Source: an uncultured bacterium | GTDB taxonomy: Bacteria; Verrucomicrobiota; Verrucomicrobiia; Opitutales; Intestinicryptomonadaceae | DNA: 52,829 nucleotides | Assembly: GCA_905214995.1 (NCBI GenBank) | Contig: CAJMOT010000003.1 | Span: 1-52,829, forward strand | Reading direction: 5' to 3' | Shown: piece by piece, positions 1 through 9,005 of the stretch | Position numbering within the stretch: position 1 is the stretch's first letter | How the letters are laid out: the number at the start of each line of letters is the position of its first letter | Notes under the pieces: model-generated | What the model saw: the letters and a program-made list of their open reading frames with translations, nothing else | Told to the model about the DNA's origin: nothing | Databases searched by the model: none | Program-made: the position numbers and the translations under genes

Positions 1-629
1 CATGCGGCGAGCGCCGCGACCCCCATATTAAGGTACGCCCCCGCCGCGTTGGAGAGAAAGAAGCTCCCGTAGAAATCGGCGCGGGTGTGGAAAATCCCGT
101 AAGGCATTGGGATTTTCTCCGCCTGCTGCCACACGGCGAACGCGCCCATCAAAAGGGAGTTGACGGCAAACAGCGCAAGCAGCCCGCGCATAGCCCGCCG
201 GTCGGAGGAAAACGCCGCCGCCGAAAGCGTAGACAAGAAAGCCGCGAGCAAAACGCACAGCGACGAGAGCGCGTTGCCTTGCGCGAACTCCGCGCGGACG
301 GAAACGGGCAGCCATTCGACGTGCGCGCGCCCCGCAAGAAACGAAAACTTTTCGCGAACCACGTATTCCGCGGACGGGTTGAAATATTGGACGGAGCAGA
401 CTATTATGAAAAAGAGCGACGCGAACGCGAGGATTTTGGCAAAAACCCCGTCGCGCGCGAACATTCCCCCCGCGACGCAAAAGGCGAACGCGGCAAGGGC
501 GGCCGCGAACATCGGCAGCAGAAATTCCGGCCGCGTGCCCGACAGCAGCCATGTCGCCAATACGGTCTGCGCGCATAGCGCAAACAGCGCGCCGCGCCGC
601 GCAAAGCGGTTTTCCACGAGTGCATCCAT
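1..629 (-). CDS. O-antigen ligase-like membrane protein (N-terminal part, runs off window)
   Basis: The frame is open from an ATG at 629 to the window edge, giving 209 codons of a polytopic membrane protein. Hydrophobic segments alternate with short loops from residue 10 on. Near residue 190 there is a stretch ending GSFFLSNAAGAYLNMGV, which resembles the G-S-F-x-N-x-N-x-x-A-x-Y-L motif of Wzy_C/O-antigen ligase proteins. Members of that family join or polymerise O-chains in the inner membrane. The gene is divergent from the pyruvyl transferase at 759, with about 130 bp of shared upstream DNA. The C-terminal half, with the decisive periplasmic loop, is outside the window, so ligase versus polymerase cannot be decided. 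Confidence 0.7.
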   Translation of the reverse strand, partial: MDALVENRFARRGALFALCAQTVLATWLLSGTRPEFLLPMFAAALAAFAFCVAGGMFARDGVFAKILAFASLFFIIVCSVQYFNPSAEYVVREKFSFLAGRAHVEWLPVSVRAEFAQGNALSSLCVLLAAFLSTLSAAAFSSDRRAMRGLLALFAVNSLLMGAFAVWQQAEKIPMPYGIFHTRADFYGSFFLSNAAGAYLNMGVAALAA

Positions 630-758
630 TGCCCTTTTCTAATTTACGGCGGCCCCGCATTGCAACAAAAATGCTGCCGCCCTCTCCGCGCAAAAGAATG
701 CTCGACATCCTTTCGCGCGCGCAAATATACTGCGGCTTTAATTTACGGCTCTCTCGGC

Positions 759-1883
759 ATGGACGTAGGCCTCATAACACAGCACAACCTCCGCAATTTC
801 GGTTCGGACTTGCAGGCGTTTTCACTGTACGCCCGCCTGAATGAGCTCGGCGCGAAAACGAGCGTGATAAACTACTGGCTCCCGGGGCTTCGCCGCATAT
901 ACAATTCAAAATACGACTGGAAAGTCGACAGGCTTTCAAAGCTGCCGAGGCGGATTCTCGGAAACCTCGCAAGATTTGCCAACGCGCGCAACATCGAAAA
1001 GTCGCGCGAGAGGTTCGCGCAGTTCAGAAGCGGCTGGCGCTTCACGCGCGAATACGTCGGCGAAGACGCCATAAACCGCGACCCTCCGGTTTTCGACGCA
1101 TACGTTGCGGGCAGCGACGCCATCTGGCACCCCAAGTACATCGTGCCCGCCCGCGGGCTGCGCTTCGCAAAAGGATTAGGGAAGCGCACCGTCGCCTACG
1201 CCCCGAGCGTGGGGACATCGCAAATATCGGCTGATGAGGCGGAAAACATGCGGCGGATAATCTCGGGAATAGACTTCTTGTCGTGCCGCGAGAAATCGGG
1301 CGCCGAAAGACTTTCCGAAATACTCCAAGAGCCCGTCGAGGCGGTTCTCGACCCGATATTTCTACACTCCTCCGAGTGGTGGAAAAGCCAAATGGACGCG
1401 GAGCCCATATTAAAGGGCGACTACATTTTCGCGTATCTCGTGCTGCCCGACAGAAAGCTCGCGCGGCAGACGCTGCGCGCGGTGAAAAAGCGGTACGGGC
1501 TGCCGGCGGCCTCCATCGCGCTCGGAATCGCCGACAACTACGGGCTTGGCGTAGACAAAACCGTATTCGACGCGGGCCCGCGCGAGTTCCTGAACCTCCT
1601 CGTCAACGCGAAAGCGGTCGTCGCGAGCTCCTTCCACGGGGCCGCCTTCGGGCTGCATTTCAGAAAGGACGTATACGCGATAAAAAGCAACCCCTTCGAC
1701 ACGCGCATAGACGACGTTTTCGAGAGGTTCGGACTGCCGCCGGACCGGATAATTTCCGCCTCAAACCCTCCGCCGGCATCCGGAGACATGGACTATTCGC
1801 GCGCGGACGCCAAATTTGCCGAAGAGCTCGCGAAATCCCAAAACTATTTGAAATGCGCCCTCGGCGCGGAACCGCAAAAATGA
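759..1883 (+). CDS. Polysaccharide pyruvyl transferase family protein
   Basis: 374 aa, cytoplasmic. The N-terminus (MDVGLITQHNLRNFGSDLQ) and the C-terminal block around AVVASSFHGAAFGLHF match the PS_pyruv_trans family. That family adds pyruvate ketals to surface sugars, or in related members acts as a nucleotide-sugar-dependent transferase. The frame stays open upstream, but the protein-like sequence begins at the ATG at 759, so I took that start. It overlaps the next gene by 4 bp (ATGA). Pairing a pyruvyl transferase with an F420-dehydrogenase-beta-like protein and a flippase is common in exopolysaccharide loci. The acceptor sugar is unknown. Confidence 0.85.
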   Translation: MDVGLITQHNLRNFGSDLQAFSLYARLNELGAKTSVINYWLPGLRRIYNSKYDWKVDRLSKLPRRILGNLARFANARNIEKSRERFAQFRSGWRFTREYVGEDAINRDPPVFDAYVAGSDAIWHPKYIVPARGLRFAKGLGKRTVAYAPSVGTSQISADEAENMRRIISGIDFLSCREKSGAERLSEILQEPVEAVLDPIFLHSSEWWKSQMDAEPILKGDYIFAYLVLPDRKLARQTLRAVKKRYGLPAASIALGIADNYGLGVDKTVFDAGPREFLNLLVNAKAVVASSFHGAAFGLHFRKDVYAIKSNPFDTRIDDVFERFGLPPDRIISASNPPPASGDMDYSRADAKFAEELAKSQNYLKCALGAEPQK

Positions 1884-3100
1884 AGCTCAAAACCGGAATA
1901 GAGCGCAAAGACTGCTGCGGATGCGCGGCTTGCGCGGAAGTATGCCCCAAGTCCGCGCTCGCGATGTCCCCCGACGCGGACGGATTCGAATATCCCGAAC
2001 TCGACGCCTCCGCATGCGTTGACTGCGGAATGTGCGCCGCCGTCTGCCCGGTAGCGGGTGAAAATTCGCGCGGGCTCCTCTCGCAGATAATCTCAACGCA
2101 CGCCTTTGTCCACAACGACGAAAAGGTTTTTGCCGAGAGCTCGTCGGGCGGGGCGTTCACCGCGGTAGCCCAGGCGTTTTGCGGCGATGGCGGCGACTGC
2201 GCGATTTTCGGCGTAGAGTCCGCGTCGCGCTCGGAGGCCGCCCACTCCGAAATTGAAAGCCTCTCCGAAATCGGGAAGTTCAGAAAGTCGAAATACCTGC
2301 AAAGCCGCACGTCGGGAATTTTTTTGAAAGCCCGCGCTAGACTGCGCGACGGGAAAAAGGTTCTCTTCTCGGGGACGGCGTGCCAAATCGCGGCGCTGAA
2401 ACTGTTTCTGAAAAAGGACTATGAAAACCTGCTGACGGTGGACGTAGCCTGCCACGGCGTGAGCAATTCAAAGCTGACTGAAAGCTACCTGCGCGGCTGC
2501 GAGAAGCTCTACGGCAAAAAAATCTCCGGATACTCTTTCAGAAACAAGGGCAGGAAATTCGGAACCGACCGCAGCTCGTTCGCCGAATTTCGATTCGCCG
2601 ACGGCTCAAAGAAAAAAATAGACCGCGACATGCTTTTCTGGGGATTCATAAAGGGGCTTTTCATAAGGGAGTCATGCGACTCGTGCCGCTTTTCGGGCAA
2701 GGGGCGCGTTGCCGACTTTACGATAGCCGACTTCTGGGGAATCGAAAGGCTCTCGGAGGAGTTCAGCGCGGGGCGCGGGTGCTCCCTCCTTTGCGCCAAC
2801 ACGGAAAGGGCGGCAAAGCTCCTGCCGCAGATCTCCGCCCTTGGGAAAACGAAGGAGTTTGAAATAGCGCCCGCCTGCGAATGCGTCGTGCCGCTCAGAG
2901 GCGCGCGCGCGCCGTCCGGCGCGCCGCGGGCGGAATTTTTGAAGCTCGCGCGGGAGGAGGGAATGCTGCCCGCCCTGAAAAAATTCGTCAAAATGCCGTC
3001 GCTTTTCGAAAGGGCGCTGTCGTTCGCCATAAGGCGCGTACCCATGCCCGCCCCCGCAAAAAGCGCGATGAAAAAAATCCGCGCAAAGCTGCGGCGATAA
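1880..3100 (+). CDS. Coenzyme F420 hydrogenase/dehydrogenase beta-subunit family iron-sulfur protein
   Basis: 406 aa. The N-terminal ferredoxin domain has two 4Fe-4S clusters: CCGCAACAEVCP at residues 11-22 and CVDCGMCAAVCP at about 45-56. The FrhB N- and C-domains follow (GTACQIAALK; CHGVSNSKL; a third cysteine group, CDSCRF, near residue 270; DFTIADFWGI). Homologues in polysaccharide clusters of non-methanogens sit beside pyruvyl transferases. Their redox reaction is not established, and F420 use should not be assumed. The start is fixed by the 4-bp overlap with the upstream stop; the longer in-frame reading upstream is a shadow of the pyruvyl transferase. Confidence 0.85.
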   Translation: MKLKTGIERKDCCGCAACAEVCPKSALAMSPDADGFEYPELDASACVDCGMCAAVCPVAGENSRGLLSQIISTHAFVHNDEKVFAESSSGGAFTAVAQAFCGDGGDCAIFGVESASRSEAAHSEIESLSEIGKFRKSKYLQSRTSGIFLKARARLRDGKKVLFSGTACQIAALKLFLKKDYENLLTVDVACHGVSNSKLTESYLRGCEKLYGKKISGYSFRNKGRKFGTDRSSFAEFRFADGSKKKIDRDMLFWGFIKGLFIRESCDSCRFSGKGRVADFTIADFWGIERLSEEFSAGRGCSLLCANTERAAKLLPQISALGKTKEFEIAPACECVVPLRGARAPSGAPRAEFLKLAREEGMLPALKKFVKMPSLFERALSFAIRRVPMPAPAKSAMKKIRAKLRR

Positions 3101-3101
3101 C

Positions 3102-4349
3102 ATGCGAATCCTGCGCCGCACACTCGCCTCCCCCCTGTTCAAAAACCTCTTGAGCCTGTCGGCCATCAAGGGGTTCGACTACATCGTGCCGCTGATTCTC
3201 ATTCCGTTCCTGTTCAGGACGCTCGGGGTGGAAATGTTCGGGCTGGTGTACTTCGCGCAGGCGTTCATAGGGTACTTCATGGCGTTCACGCAATTCGGAT
3301 TCAATTTCTACACGACCCACTACATAGCCTCCAACATCTCCGACGCGCAAAAGACGCGCGAGGCGTTCTGGTCGGTTATTTCCGCAAAGCTCGCTTTCGC
3401 CGCCGCCGCGTTCGCCGTCATGTCGGCGATAGTCTTCCGCTTTGAGACCTTCCACGCCCACCGCGAGGTTTACTTTCTATACTTCGGCATAGTCGCGGGG
3501 GAGGCGCTCTTCCCTTCGTGGTTTTTCCAGGCGGTAGAGAAGATGAAGTTCATCACCTACATCACGCTCTCGGCGCGCACGCTCACGATGGCGCCGATGT
3601 TCTTCGTCGTGAGGGGCCCCGAAGACGTCTGGATCCCCCCGCTCTGCTACTCGCTCGGCAGCCTGCTCAGCGGCGCAATAGGCATAGCCGTGGCGCATAT
3701 AAAATTCGGAATGGCGTTCAGGTTCGCGGGAATCGGGCAGATTTGGAAACACATACGCGGAAGTTCGCCGTTCGCGCTCGTAAACCTATGCAACACGCTG
3801 CAGGCGGAGTCGGGCACATTCCTGCTCGGGCTGGTGGGCGGCAACGCGGCAACCGGCGTCTATTCCGCCGCAAGGAAGCTCGTGGACGCCTACAACGCCG
3901 TAATCCAGCCCATACAGATCGCAATGTACCCGTACATGATAAAGCGGAAAAATCTGGGGCTTTTCTGGAAGATATTCTTTGCCGCGTCTGCGGCGAGCGC
4001 GGTTTTCGCGACAATCGCCATCGCGTTTGCGCCGCTGATAATAGACCTCTTCTACAACACGCCCTCGCGCGAGATAATAGACGCGATGCGCATAATAATG
4101 CTCAAATCCTACGCGACCATTCCGGCAATACTGCTCGGCTTTCCGCTCATAGGCGCGATAAAGTCTAACTCCATCGTCATAAAAACCTCCGTGCGGACTT
4201 CGGTATTTTACGTCTGCCTCGTATTCGGGCTCTACTTCTGCGGCGCGATCTCCGTATATTCCGTCGCCGCCGTCGCTGTGCTGGCGGAATACGCGCTGCT
4301 CACGCAGAGACTCTTCATAATTCGCGGCAGGGAATTCCGCGCAAAATAA
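3102..4349 (+). CDS. Oligosaccharide flippase (Wzx/PST-like)
   Basis: 415 aa polytopic membrane protein of about 12 hydrophobic segments. The N-terminus (LSLSAIKGFDYIVPLILIPF), followed by RTLGVEMFGLVYFAQAF, is typical of Wzx/MurJ-superfamily polysaccharide exporters. These flip undecaprenyl-PP-linked repeat units across the inner membrane. The start is 1 nt after the upstream stop. With the Wzy-like gene at 5321-6595 and the ligase-like gene at 1-629 it implies a Wzx/Wzy-dependent O-chain or capsule pathway. Confidence 0.85.
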   Translation: MRILRRTLASPLFKNLLSLSAIKGFDYIVPLILIPFLFRTLGVEMFGLVYFAQAFIGYFMAFTQFGFNFYTTHYIASNISDAQKTREAFWSVISAKLAFAAAAFAVMSAIVFRFETFHAHREVYFLYFGIVAGEALFPSWFFQAVEKMKFITYITLSARTLTMAPMFFVVRGPEDVWIPPLCYSLGSLLSGAIGIAVAHIKFGMAFRFAGIGQIWKHIRGSSPFALVNLCNTLQAESGTFLLGLVGGNAATGVYSAARKLVDAYNAVIQPIQIAMYPYMIKRKNLGLFWKIFFAASAASAVFATIAIAFAPLIIDLFYNTPSREIIDAMRIIMLKSYATIPAILLGFPLIGAIKSNSIVIKTSVRTSVFYVCLVFGLYFCGAISVYSVAAVAVLAEYALLTQRLFIIRGREFRAK

Positions 4350-4350
4350 A

Positions 4351-5334
4351 ATGAGATACGAACTCCCCGACAAGATAAAATTCGCGGCGATACTGCTCGT
4401 CCTCGCCGGGCACCTCACATTTCCCGCCGGCGCAACGCACTGGATTTACAGCTTCCACATGCCGCTGTTTTTCATAATTTCCGGCGCGTTCGCCAAAGGG
4501 CTGGACGGGCGGTTTTCCGACTTCGCAAAGCGCCAGTTCAAACGCCTGATCCTGCCGTATTTCATATTCGGCGCGCTGCTGCTGGCGCACTACCGCGTCT
4601 ACGCCCAGTTTGCAAAATACGGCCGCATGGAGATAGACTTTGCCGAAATCCTAAAAAGGTTCGCCCTCGGGAACCTCTCGGTGCTGTGGTTTTTGTCCGC
4701 GCTGTTTTTCGCCTCAATATTCTGCTTTCTGTCGGGGAAAATTTCGCGCTCGCCGAAATTCCTGCTTCCGTTCACGCTCGCAATCGCCGTTTGCGCGGCG
4801 CTGCTGCTGCGGGGCATGGAGGGATTCTGGTGCGTCAACATCGCGCTGGTCGCCCTCTTTTACTTCGAGCTCGGCAGCCTGCTGATGCGCGCCTACGCGC
4901 AAAAGCCGGAGGCGTTCAAAGCGGCGGATTCGCCGCTCGCGCCCATCGCGGGGCTGGCTCTCTGCGCCGCCGCGTTCTTCGCGTGCCCCTACAACCTGCC
5001 GTATGAAATGGCGACCATGCGCTTCGGCAACCCGCTGCTGTACATTCCGATATCCCTCGCGGGCTGCGGCGGAATGGCGCTGCTTGCAAAGCGCATACCG
5101 TACTGCGCGCCCGTGCGGTGGATAGCCGCTAACACTCTCACGATATTCTGCACGCACCTCATAGCCTATTCGTGGTGCCGCGGGGCGCTCAAAATATTTT
5201 TCTCGATAAGCTATCCTGAAACTTTTACCGCGCGGACGCTCGCAATAAACCTGCTTTTGATGGCGGCGGCCCTCCTCGCGGCGGTTCCGATAAAATTCTG
5301 CCTCAACAAAATCTTCCCGACTATCGTGCGGTAG
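4351..5334 (+). CDS. Acyltransferase 3 family membrane protein
   Basis: 327 aa with about ten hydrophobic segments. The N-terminal ILLVLAGHL (His in the first membrane segment) and SFHMPLFFIISG near residue 35 are the conserved family motifs. The family O-acylates sugars of surface polysaccharides, usually with acetyl groups. It follows the flippase by 1 nt, so it is the last gene of this plus-strand operon. Its last 14 bp overlap, tail to tail, the minus-strand polymerase gene. Confidence 0.85.
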   Translation: MRYELPDKIKFAAILLVLAGHLTFPAGATHWIYSFHMPLFFIISGAFAKGLDGRFSDFAKRQFKRLILPYFIFGALLLAHYRVYAQFAKYGRMEIDFAEILKRFALGNLSVLWFLSALFFASIFCFLSGKISRSPKFLLPFTLAIAVCAALLLRGMEGFWCVNIALVALFYFELGSLLMRAYAQKPEAFKAADSPLAPIAGLALCAAAFFACPYNLPYEMATMRFGNPLLYIPISLAGCGGMALLAKRIPYCAPVRWIAANTLTIFCTHLIAYSWCRGALKIFFSISYPETFTARTLAINLLLMAAALLAAVPIKFCLNKIFPTIVR

Positions 5335-6595
5335 CCTGCCTGCGGTCGGCGGCAAACGCGTTTGCCATAAGAAGCGCGGAAAAGCTGCCGCAGAAAAACG
5401 CCATGGTGTCGCCGTTTATCATCATTCCGCAGATGTCCACCACCGCGAGGGCGAAAATCCAGATGCACTTTTCGCGGAAAATCTCCCTTATCGCGAACGC
5501 ACCCCTTATTATGCCGCCGACGGCGACCAATATCAGGGAAATCCCCACCAGCCCCGTAGAATACATGATGGTCACAGGCGTGCAGTGCGAATATCCCCCG
5601 CCTATGAGATAAATGTGCCCGCCGACAATAGGGCTGTCGAGAAACTGCGAAAGGCCGTCCTTTATAAGCCCTATGCGCGACAGCTGGTCGTCCGCCTTAA
5701 GGTTGTAGTCCAAAATGTTTTCGAGATTCGCAAATCTCTCGAAGCTCTTTGACATCAGCAGATACGGTATGAACACCGCAGCCCCCGCCGCATATACCAC
5801 GAGCGCATAGACCGTGGAATATATCTGGCGGATTGAGACCACCGCATAAAACGCCAACACGAGGAACATCGTGACGATAGTCGTGCGGCTGTCGCTGATG
5901 AGAACGCAAGCGAGGGCGGCGGCGCAGCCGAGGGGCCCCCAGAAAAAGTTGCACAGCCTGTTTCTCGAAAAGAACATGAGGTACGGGGAAACCATTATGA
6001 GGTTCATCACCGGGCCGATTATCGCCGCGCGCCTGACGTCGCCGAAGTCGTAGAGGTATGTCTGGTAGAGGTCCAGCGTGCCGAACGCCCTTATGTTGGT
6101 GGCAATGATTATCAGCACAGAGAGCAGCGACGGGATGTAGACGAGGGACGGGTTTGCGAGCACATACGCCATGCGCCTGCGGCCGGCGAAAAACATCAGG
6201 AAGTACGAGAGCGCCGATATGAAAAACAGGTATGCCACCTCCAGCTTGCCCCTCTGCATCGAACTGCCGGTGGACATGTCGAAGTTTGCCCCGAAAACGT
6301 TTTCGTCCACGACGAACACGCAGAAGTAATACAGCAAAAACACCCCGAGACAGATTATGGAAGCCGTCATTCTCGGGTACTCGCCGTTTGAAAAATCCTT
6401 CAAAATCAGGAATACGGCGATTCCGAACGTCGTGAGCCTCATCAGCCCCGACGGTATGCCCGTGGGAATTTCCAGAAAGAAGTTGAGGTTCAGCAGCCCG
6501 TAGAAAAAGAAGTACGAAAAGAACATTATGAACACCAATATTCTGTCGGACTTGCAAAGAAGAAACGGCGCGTCTTTTTCCGCAAATAATTTCAT
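5321..6595 (-). CDS. O-antigen polymerase-like (Wzy) membrane protein
   Basis: 424 aa, very hydrophobic, with 10-12 predicted membrane segments. A large external loop lies in the C-terminal half (about residues 280-330), the usual Wzy layout. It contains a Gly-rich stretch (VGGHIYLIGGGYSH) like the G-H-N or G-S-H motif of O-antigen polymerases. Wzy proteins diverge strongly, so the call rests on topology, this motif and context. It is the last gene of the minus-strand group with the GT4 and wecB genes. Confidence 0.7.
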   Translation of the reverse strand: MKLFAEKDAPFLLCKSDRILVFIMFFSYFFFYGLLNLNFFLEIPTGIPSGLMRLTTFGIAVFLILKDFSNGEYPRMTASIICLGVFLLYYFCVFVVDENVFGANFDMSTGSSMQRGKLEVAYLFFISALSYFLMFFAGRRRMAYVLANPSLVYIPSLLSVLIIIATNIRAFGTLDLYQTYLYDFGDVRRAAIIGPVMNLIMVSPYLMFFSRNRLCNFFWGPLGCAAALACVLISDSRTTIVTMFLVLAFYAVVSIRQIYSTVYALVVYAAGAAVFIPYLLMSKSFERFANLENILDYNLKADDQLSRIGLIKDGLSQFLDSPIVGGHIYLIGGGYSHCTPVTIMYSTGLVGISLILVAVGGIIRGAFAIREIFREKCIWIFALAVVDICGMMINGDTMAFFCGSFSALLMANAFAADRRQATAR

Positions 6596-6617
6596 TTTCG
6601 CCTTCCCTAAAAAAATT

Positions 6618-7769
6618 TCAGCCGAGAGCCGCGACTGTCCGGTCTATGAAGGAAATCCACTTTTCCGACCACGACCCGTAGTCGAGCCCCATTTTGGCGG
6701 TCTCCCGCGCGTTGCGCGCCATGGCGTCAAACCTTTCGGGAGCCGCAAGCAGCGCGCCGCGGACGCACTCGTAAAACGAATCCTCGTCGGGGTAGGACAT
6801 CATCCCGTTGAAGCCGTCCACAACTATGTTGGTCATGCCGCCCACGTGCGTGCAGACCGGCAGGCACCCCGCGCCCATCGCCTCTATGAGCGAGAGCGAC
6901 GTGCCCTCGGAAAATATCGTCGGAACCACGGCCAAGTCGAAGCCCTTGTGGAACTCGAAAGTCTCGTCCGGATGGAACGATGTTATTTTGACGTTTGCGG
7001 AAGAGCCGAACTTTTCGCGCAAAATCCCCTCCTGCGGGCCCTCGCCGGCAAAGGTTATTTCGATGTCGCCGAACTCCCGCAGCAGGCGTTCCGCCACGTT
7101 CGCAAAGAGCTCCGTCCCCCTGTACCACACGAACCTGCGGGCGAACACTATGCGCCTTTTGCGGGTTCTGCGCGAGGCGAGCTTTTCCTCAAACTCCGCG
7201 TCGGAAATGAAGCCGGAACAGAAGTTGGGGATTACCTTCATGCGCGCGCCGTCCCGCGGAGACGATATTGTCCTCAGCCAGTTGAAATGGTTGTAGTCGA
7301 CGCACACGGTGTTGTTGACATACTGGAACCTTGCGACGTTGCGCACGCAGCGCAAAAGTTTTATGAAGGATTTGAGCCAAAACGCCGGGCCGCTTCCGCT
7401 TATCGGGTAGTCGAACGCGATGCCGTGCTCGACCACTATCGCGCGCGGGTCGCGGGTCTTGACGTTCATGTGGTCGCCCGATATGACTATCGCCCCCCTC
7501 TCCGAGGCCCTCTCGCGCGCGTATTCAAAGAGCTTTTGGTTGGCGGGCTTGAAAAATCCCCCCTTTACCGGCACGCCGTGAAGGGTGAAAAAACCCTCGT
7601 CGCGCGACCATTCGGAGTCGGAAATTTGGTAGGCGTCGACCTTCGCGCCCCTCTCGTGCGCGGCCTTTGCGAGCGCGCGCATGTAGCTCTCGACGCCGCC
7701 GAGCTTGTAGGCCTTCGCGGAGTTGTCGTACAGGGGGATTGTCGCGATTGTCAGAGAGTCCGCAAGCAT
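6618..7769 (-). CDS. Glycosyltransferase family 4 (group 1)
   Basis: 383 aa GT-B enzyme. The N-terminal acceptor domain includes KLGGVESYMRALAKAA. The C-terminal nucleotide-sugar domain has ITFAGEGPQEG and the E-x7-E region SEGTSLSLIEAMGAG, then NIVVDGFNG. The frame stays open 444 bp upstream, but that part overlaps wecB. I chose the ATG at 7769, which overlaps the wecB 3' end by 19 bp. It probably adds one sugar of the O-unit; donor unknown. Confidence 0.85.
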   Translation of the reverse strand: MLADSLTIATIPLYDNSAKAYKLGGVESYMRALAKAAHERGAKVDAYQISDSEWSRDEGFFTLHGVPVKGGFFKPANQKLFEYARERASERGAIVISGDHMNVKTRDPRAIVVEHGIAFDYPISGSGPAFWLKSFIKLLRCVRNVARFQYVNNTVCVDYNHFNWLRTISSPRDGARMKVIPNFCSGFISDAEFEEKLASRRTRKRRIVFARRFVWYRGTELFANVAERLLREFGDIEITFAGEGPQEGILREKFGSSANVKITSFHPDETFEFHKGFDLAVVPTIFSEGTSLSLIEAMGAGCLPVCTHVGGMTNIVVDGFNGMMSYPDEDSFYECVRGALLAAPERFDAMARNARETAKMGLDYGSWSEKWISFIDRTVAALG

Positions 7770-8923
7770 GGCGATTTTTCCAAAATTTCCCTTATTTTTT
7801 CCGCCGCCCGCCCGTCGCCGTACGGGTTTTTCAAAGAGCTCCTGCGCGCGTATTCCGCAGGATCGGAGAGCAGAATGGACGCCTCGGAGACGATTTTTTC
7901 GGGGTCGGTGCCCGCGAGAACGCACGTCCCCGCCTTCACGCCCTCGGGCCGCTCGGTAGCGTCGCGAGTGACGATGACGGGCTTGCCGAGGCTCGGGGCC
8001 TCCTCCTGCACGCCGCCGCTGTCGGATATGGCGAAAACGCATCGGTCCATCAGCCAGATGAAGTCTTCGTAGCCGACGGGCGGAATCAGCGCTATCCGCG
8101 CGCGCCCCGAAAGCAGCCTGCGCACGGGCTCCTGCACATTGGGGTTCAGGTGGACGGGATAGAGGATTCCGACGTCCGGATATTTTTCGGCAAGCGTTCC
8201 CAAGGCGAGGCACAGGCTTTCAAAACCTTTGCCGAAATTTTCGCGCCTGTGCCCCGTGACGAGAATCCACGGCGCGCCGCCCTCCAAATATTTTTTTGAG
8301 AATTCTTCGGGAATTGAGCAGCGCGCGGCAACCCCCGAAGCCGAAACTCCGTCGGAGCGGAGCTTGCCGCGCATCCAGAGCAGCGAGTCTATCACCGTAT
8401 TGCCCGTCACAAAGCGCTTTTCTGCGGGAATGCCCTCGCGGGCGAGATTGTCCCAATTCGATTTCGTCGGCGCAAAGCACCAGTCGGCGAGCGGGTCGCA
8501 AAGGCGGCGGTTCATCTCCTCCGGAAACGGCGAACGCATGTTGAAGGTGCGCAGCCCCGCCTCGACGTGCCCGATTTTCACCCCCGCGTGAAATGCCGCT
8601 ATTGCGGTCGCCAGCACCGTGGTGGTGTCGCCCTGAACCAGAACCGCGTCGGGGCGGCGGGCGGAAAAGTATTCGTCCCACGAAGCCATCAGCCGCGACA
8701 TCAGAGAATTGAGGGACTGCCCCGGGCGCATGGCGTCCATGTCGAAGTCGGCGGATATTCCGAATATGGACATGGCCTGGTCGAGCATCTGCCTGTGCTG
8801 GGCGGTCGATATGAACTCGACGTCCATAACGGGGGACTTTTTCAATTCGCGATACACGGGAGCCATTTTTATGACTTCCGGGCGGGTCCCCGCGACTACG
8901 GCCACTTTTGCCTTTTCATTCAT
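7751..8923 (-). CDS. wecB: UDP-N-acetylglucosamine 2-epimerase (non-hydrolysing)
   Basis: 390 aa, full length. The family motifs are clear: GTRPEVIKMAPVYREL at residue 13, TAQHRQMLDQ, GDTTTVLATAIAAF, HVEAGLRTFNMRSPFPEEMN, VTGHRREN and SDSGGVQEEAPSLGKPV. The enzyme interconverts UDP-GlcNAc and UDP-ManNAc in the cytoplasm, so ManNAc or a derivative is a likely O-unit sugar. No UDP-ManNAc dehydrogenase is visible in the window. Confidence 0.93.
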   Translation of the reverse strand: MNEKAKVAVVAGTRPEVIKMAPVYRELKKSPVMDVEFISTAQHRQMLDQAMSIFGISADFDMDAMRPGQSLNSLMSRLMASWDEYFSARRPDAVLVQGDTTTVLATAIAAFHAGVKIGHVEAGLRTFNMRSPFPEEMNRRLCDPLADWCFAPTKSNWDNLAREGIPAEKRFVTGNTVIDSLLWMRGKLRSDGVSASGVAARCSIPEEFSKKYLEGGAPWILVTGHRRENFGKGFESLCLALGTLAEKYPDVGILYPVHLNPNVQEPVRRLLSGRARIALIPPVGYEDFIWLMDRCVFAISDSGGVQEEAPSLGKPVIVTRDATERPEGVKAGTCVLAGTDPEKIVSEASILLSDPAEYARRSSLKNPYGDGRAAEKIREILEKSPCLRTL

Positions 8924-9005
8924 TCCGGAAATAATTTATTTTTTCGATTTTATTGCAAGCAGAAAAGCCTTTGCCTGCAACACGTTGGGAGCCATAATCA
9001 TACAA

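Noticed and set aside
28..708. 226-residue Arg-rich minus-strand reading at the left end
   Set aside because: Composition is Arg/Ala shadow; the hydrophobic O-antigen ligase-like frame on the same strand explains the DNA.
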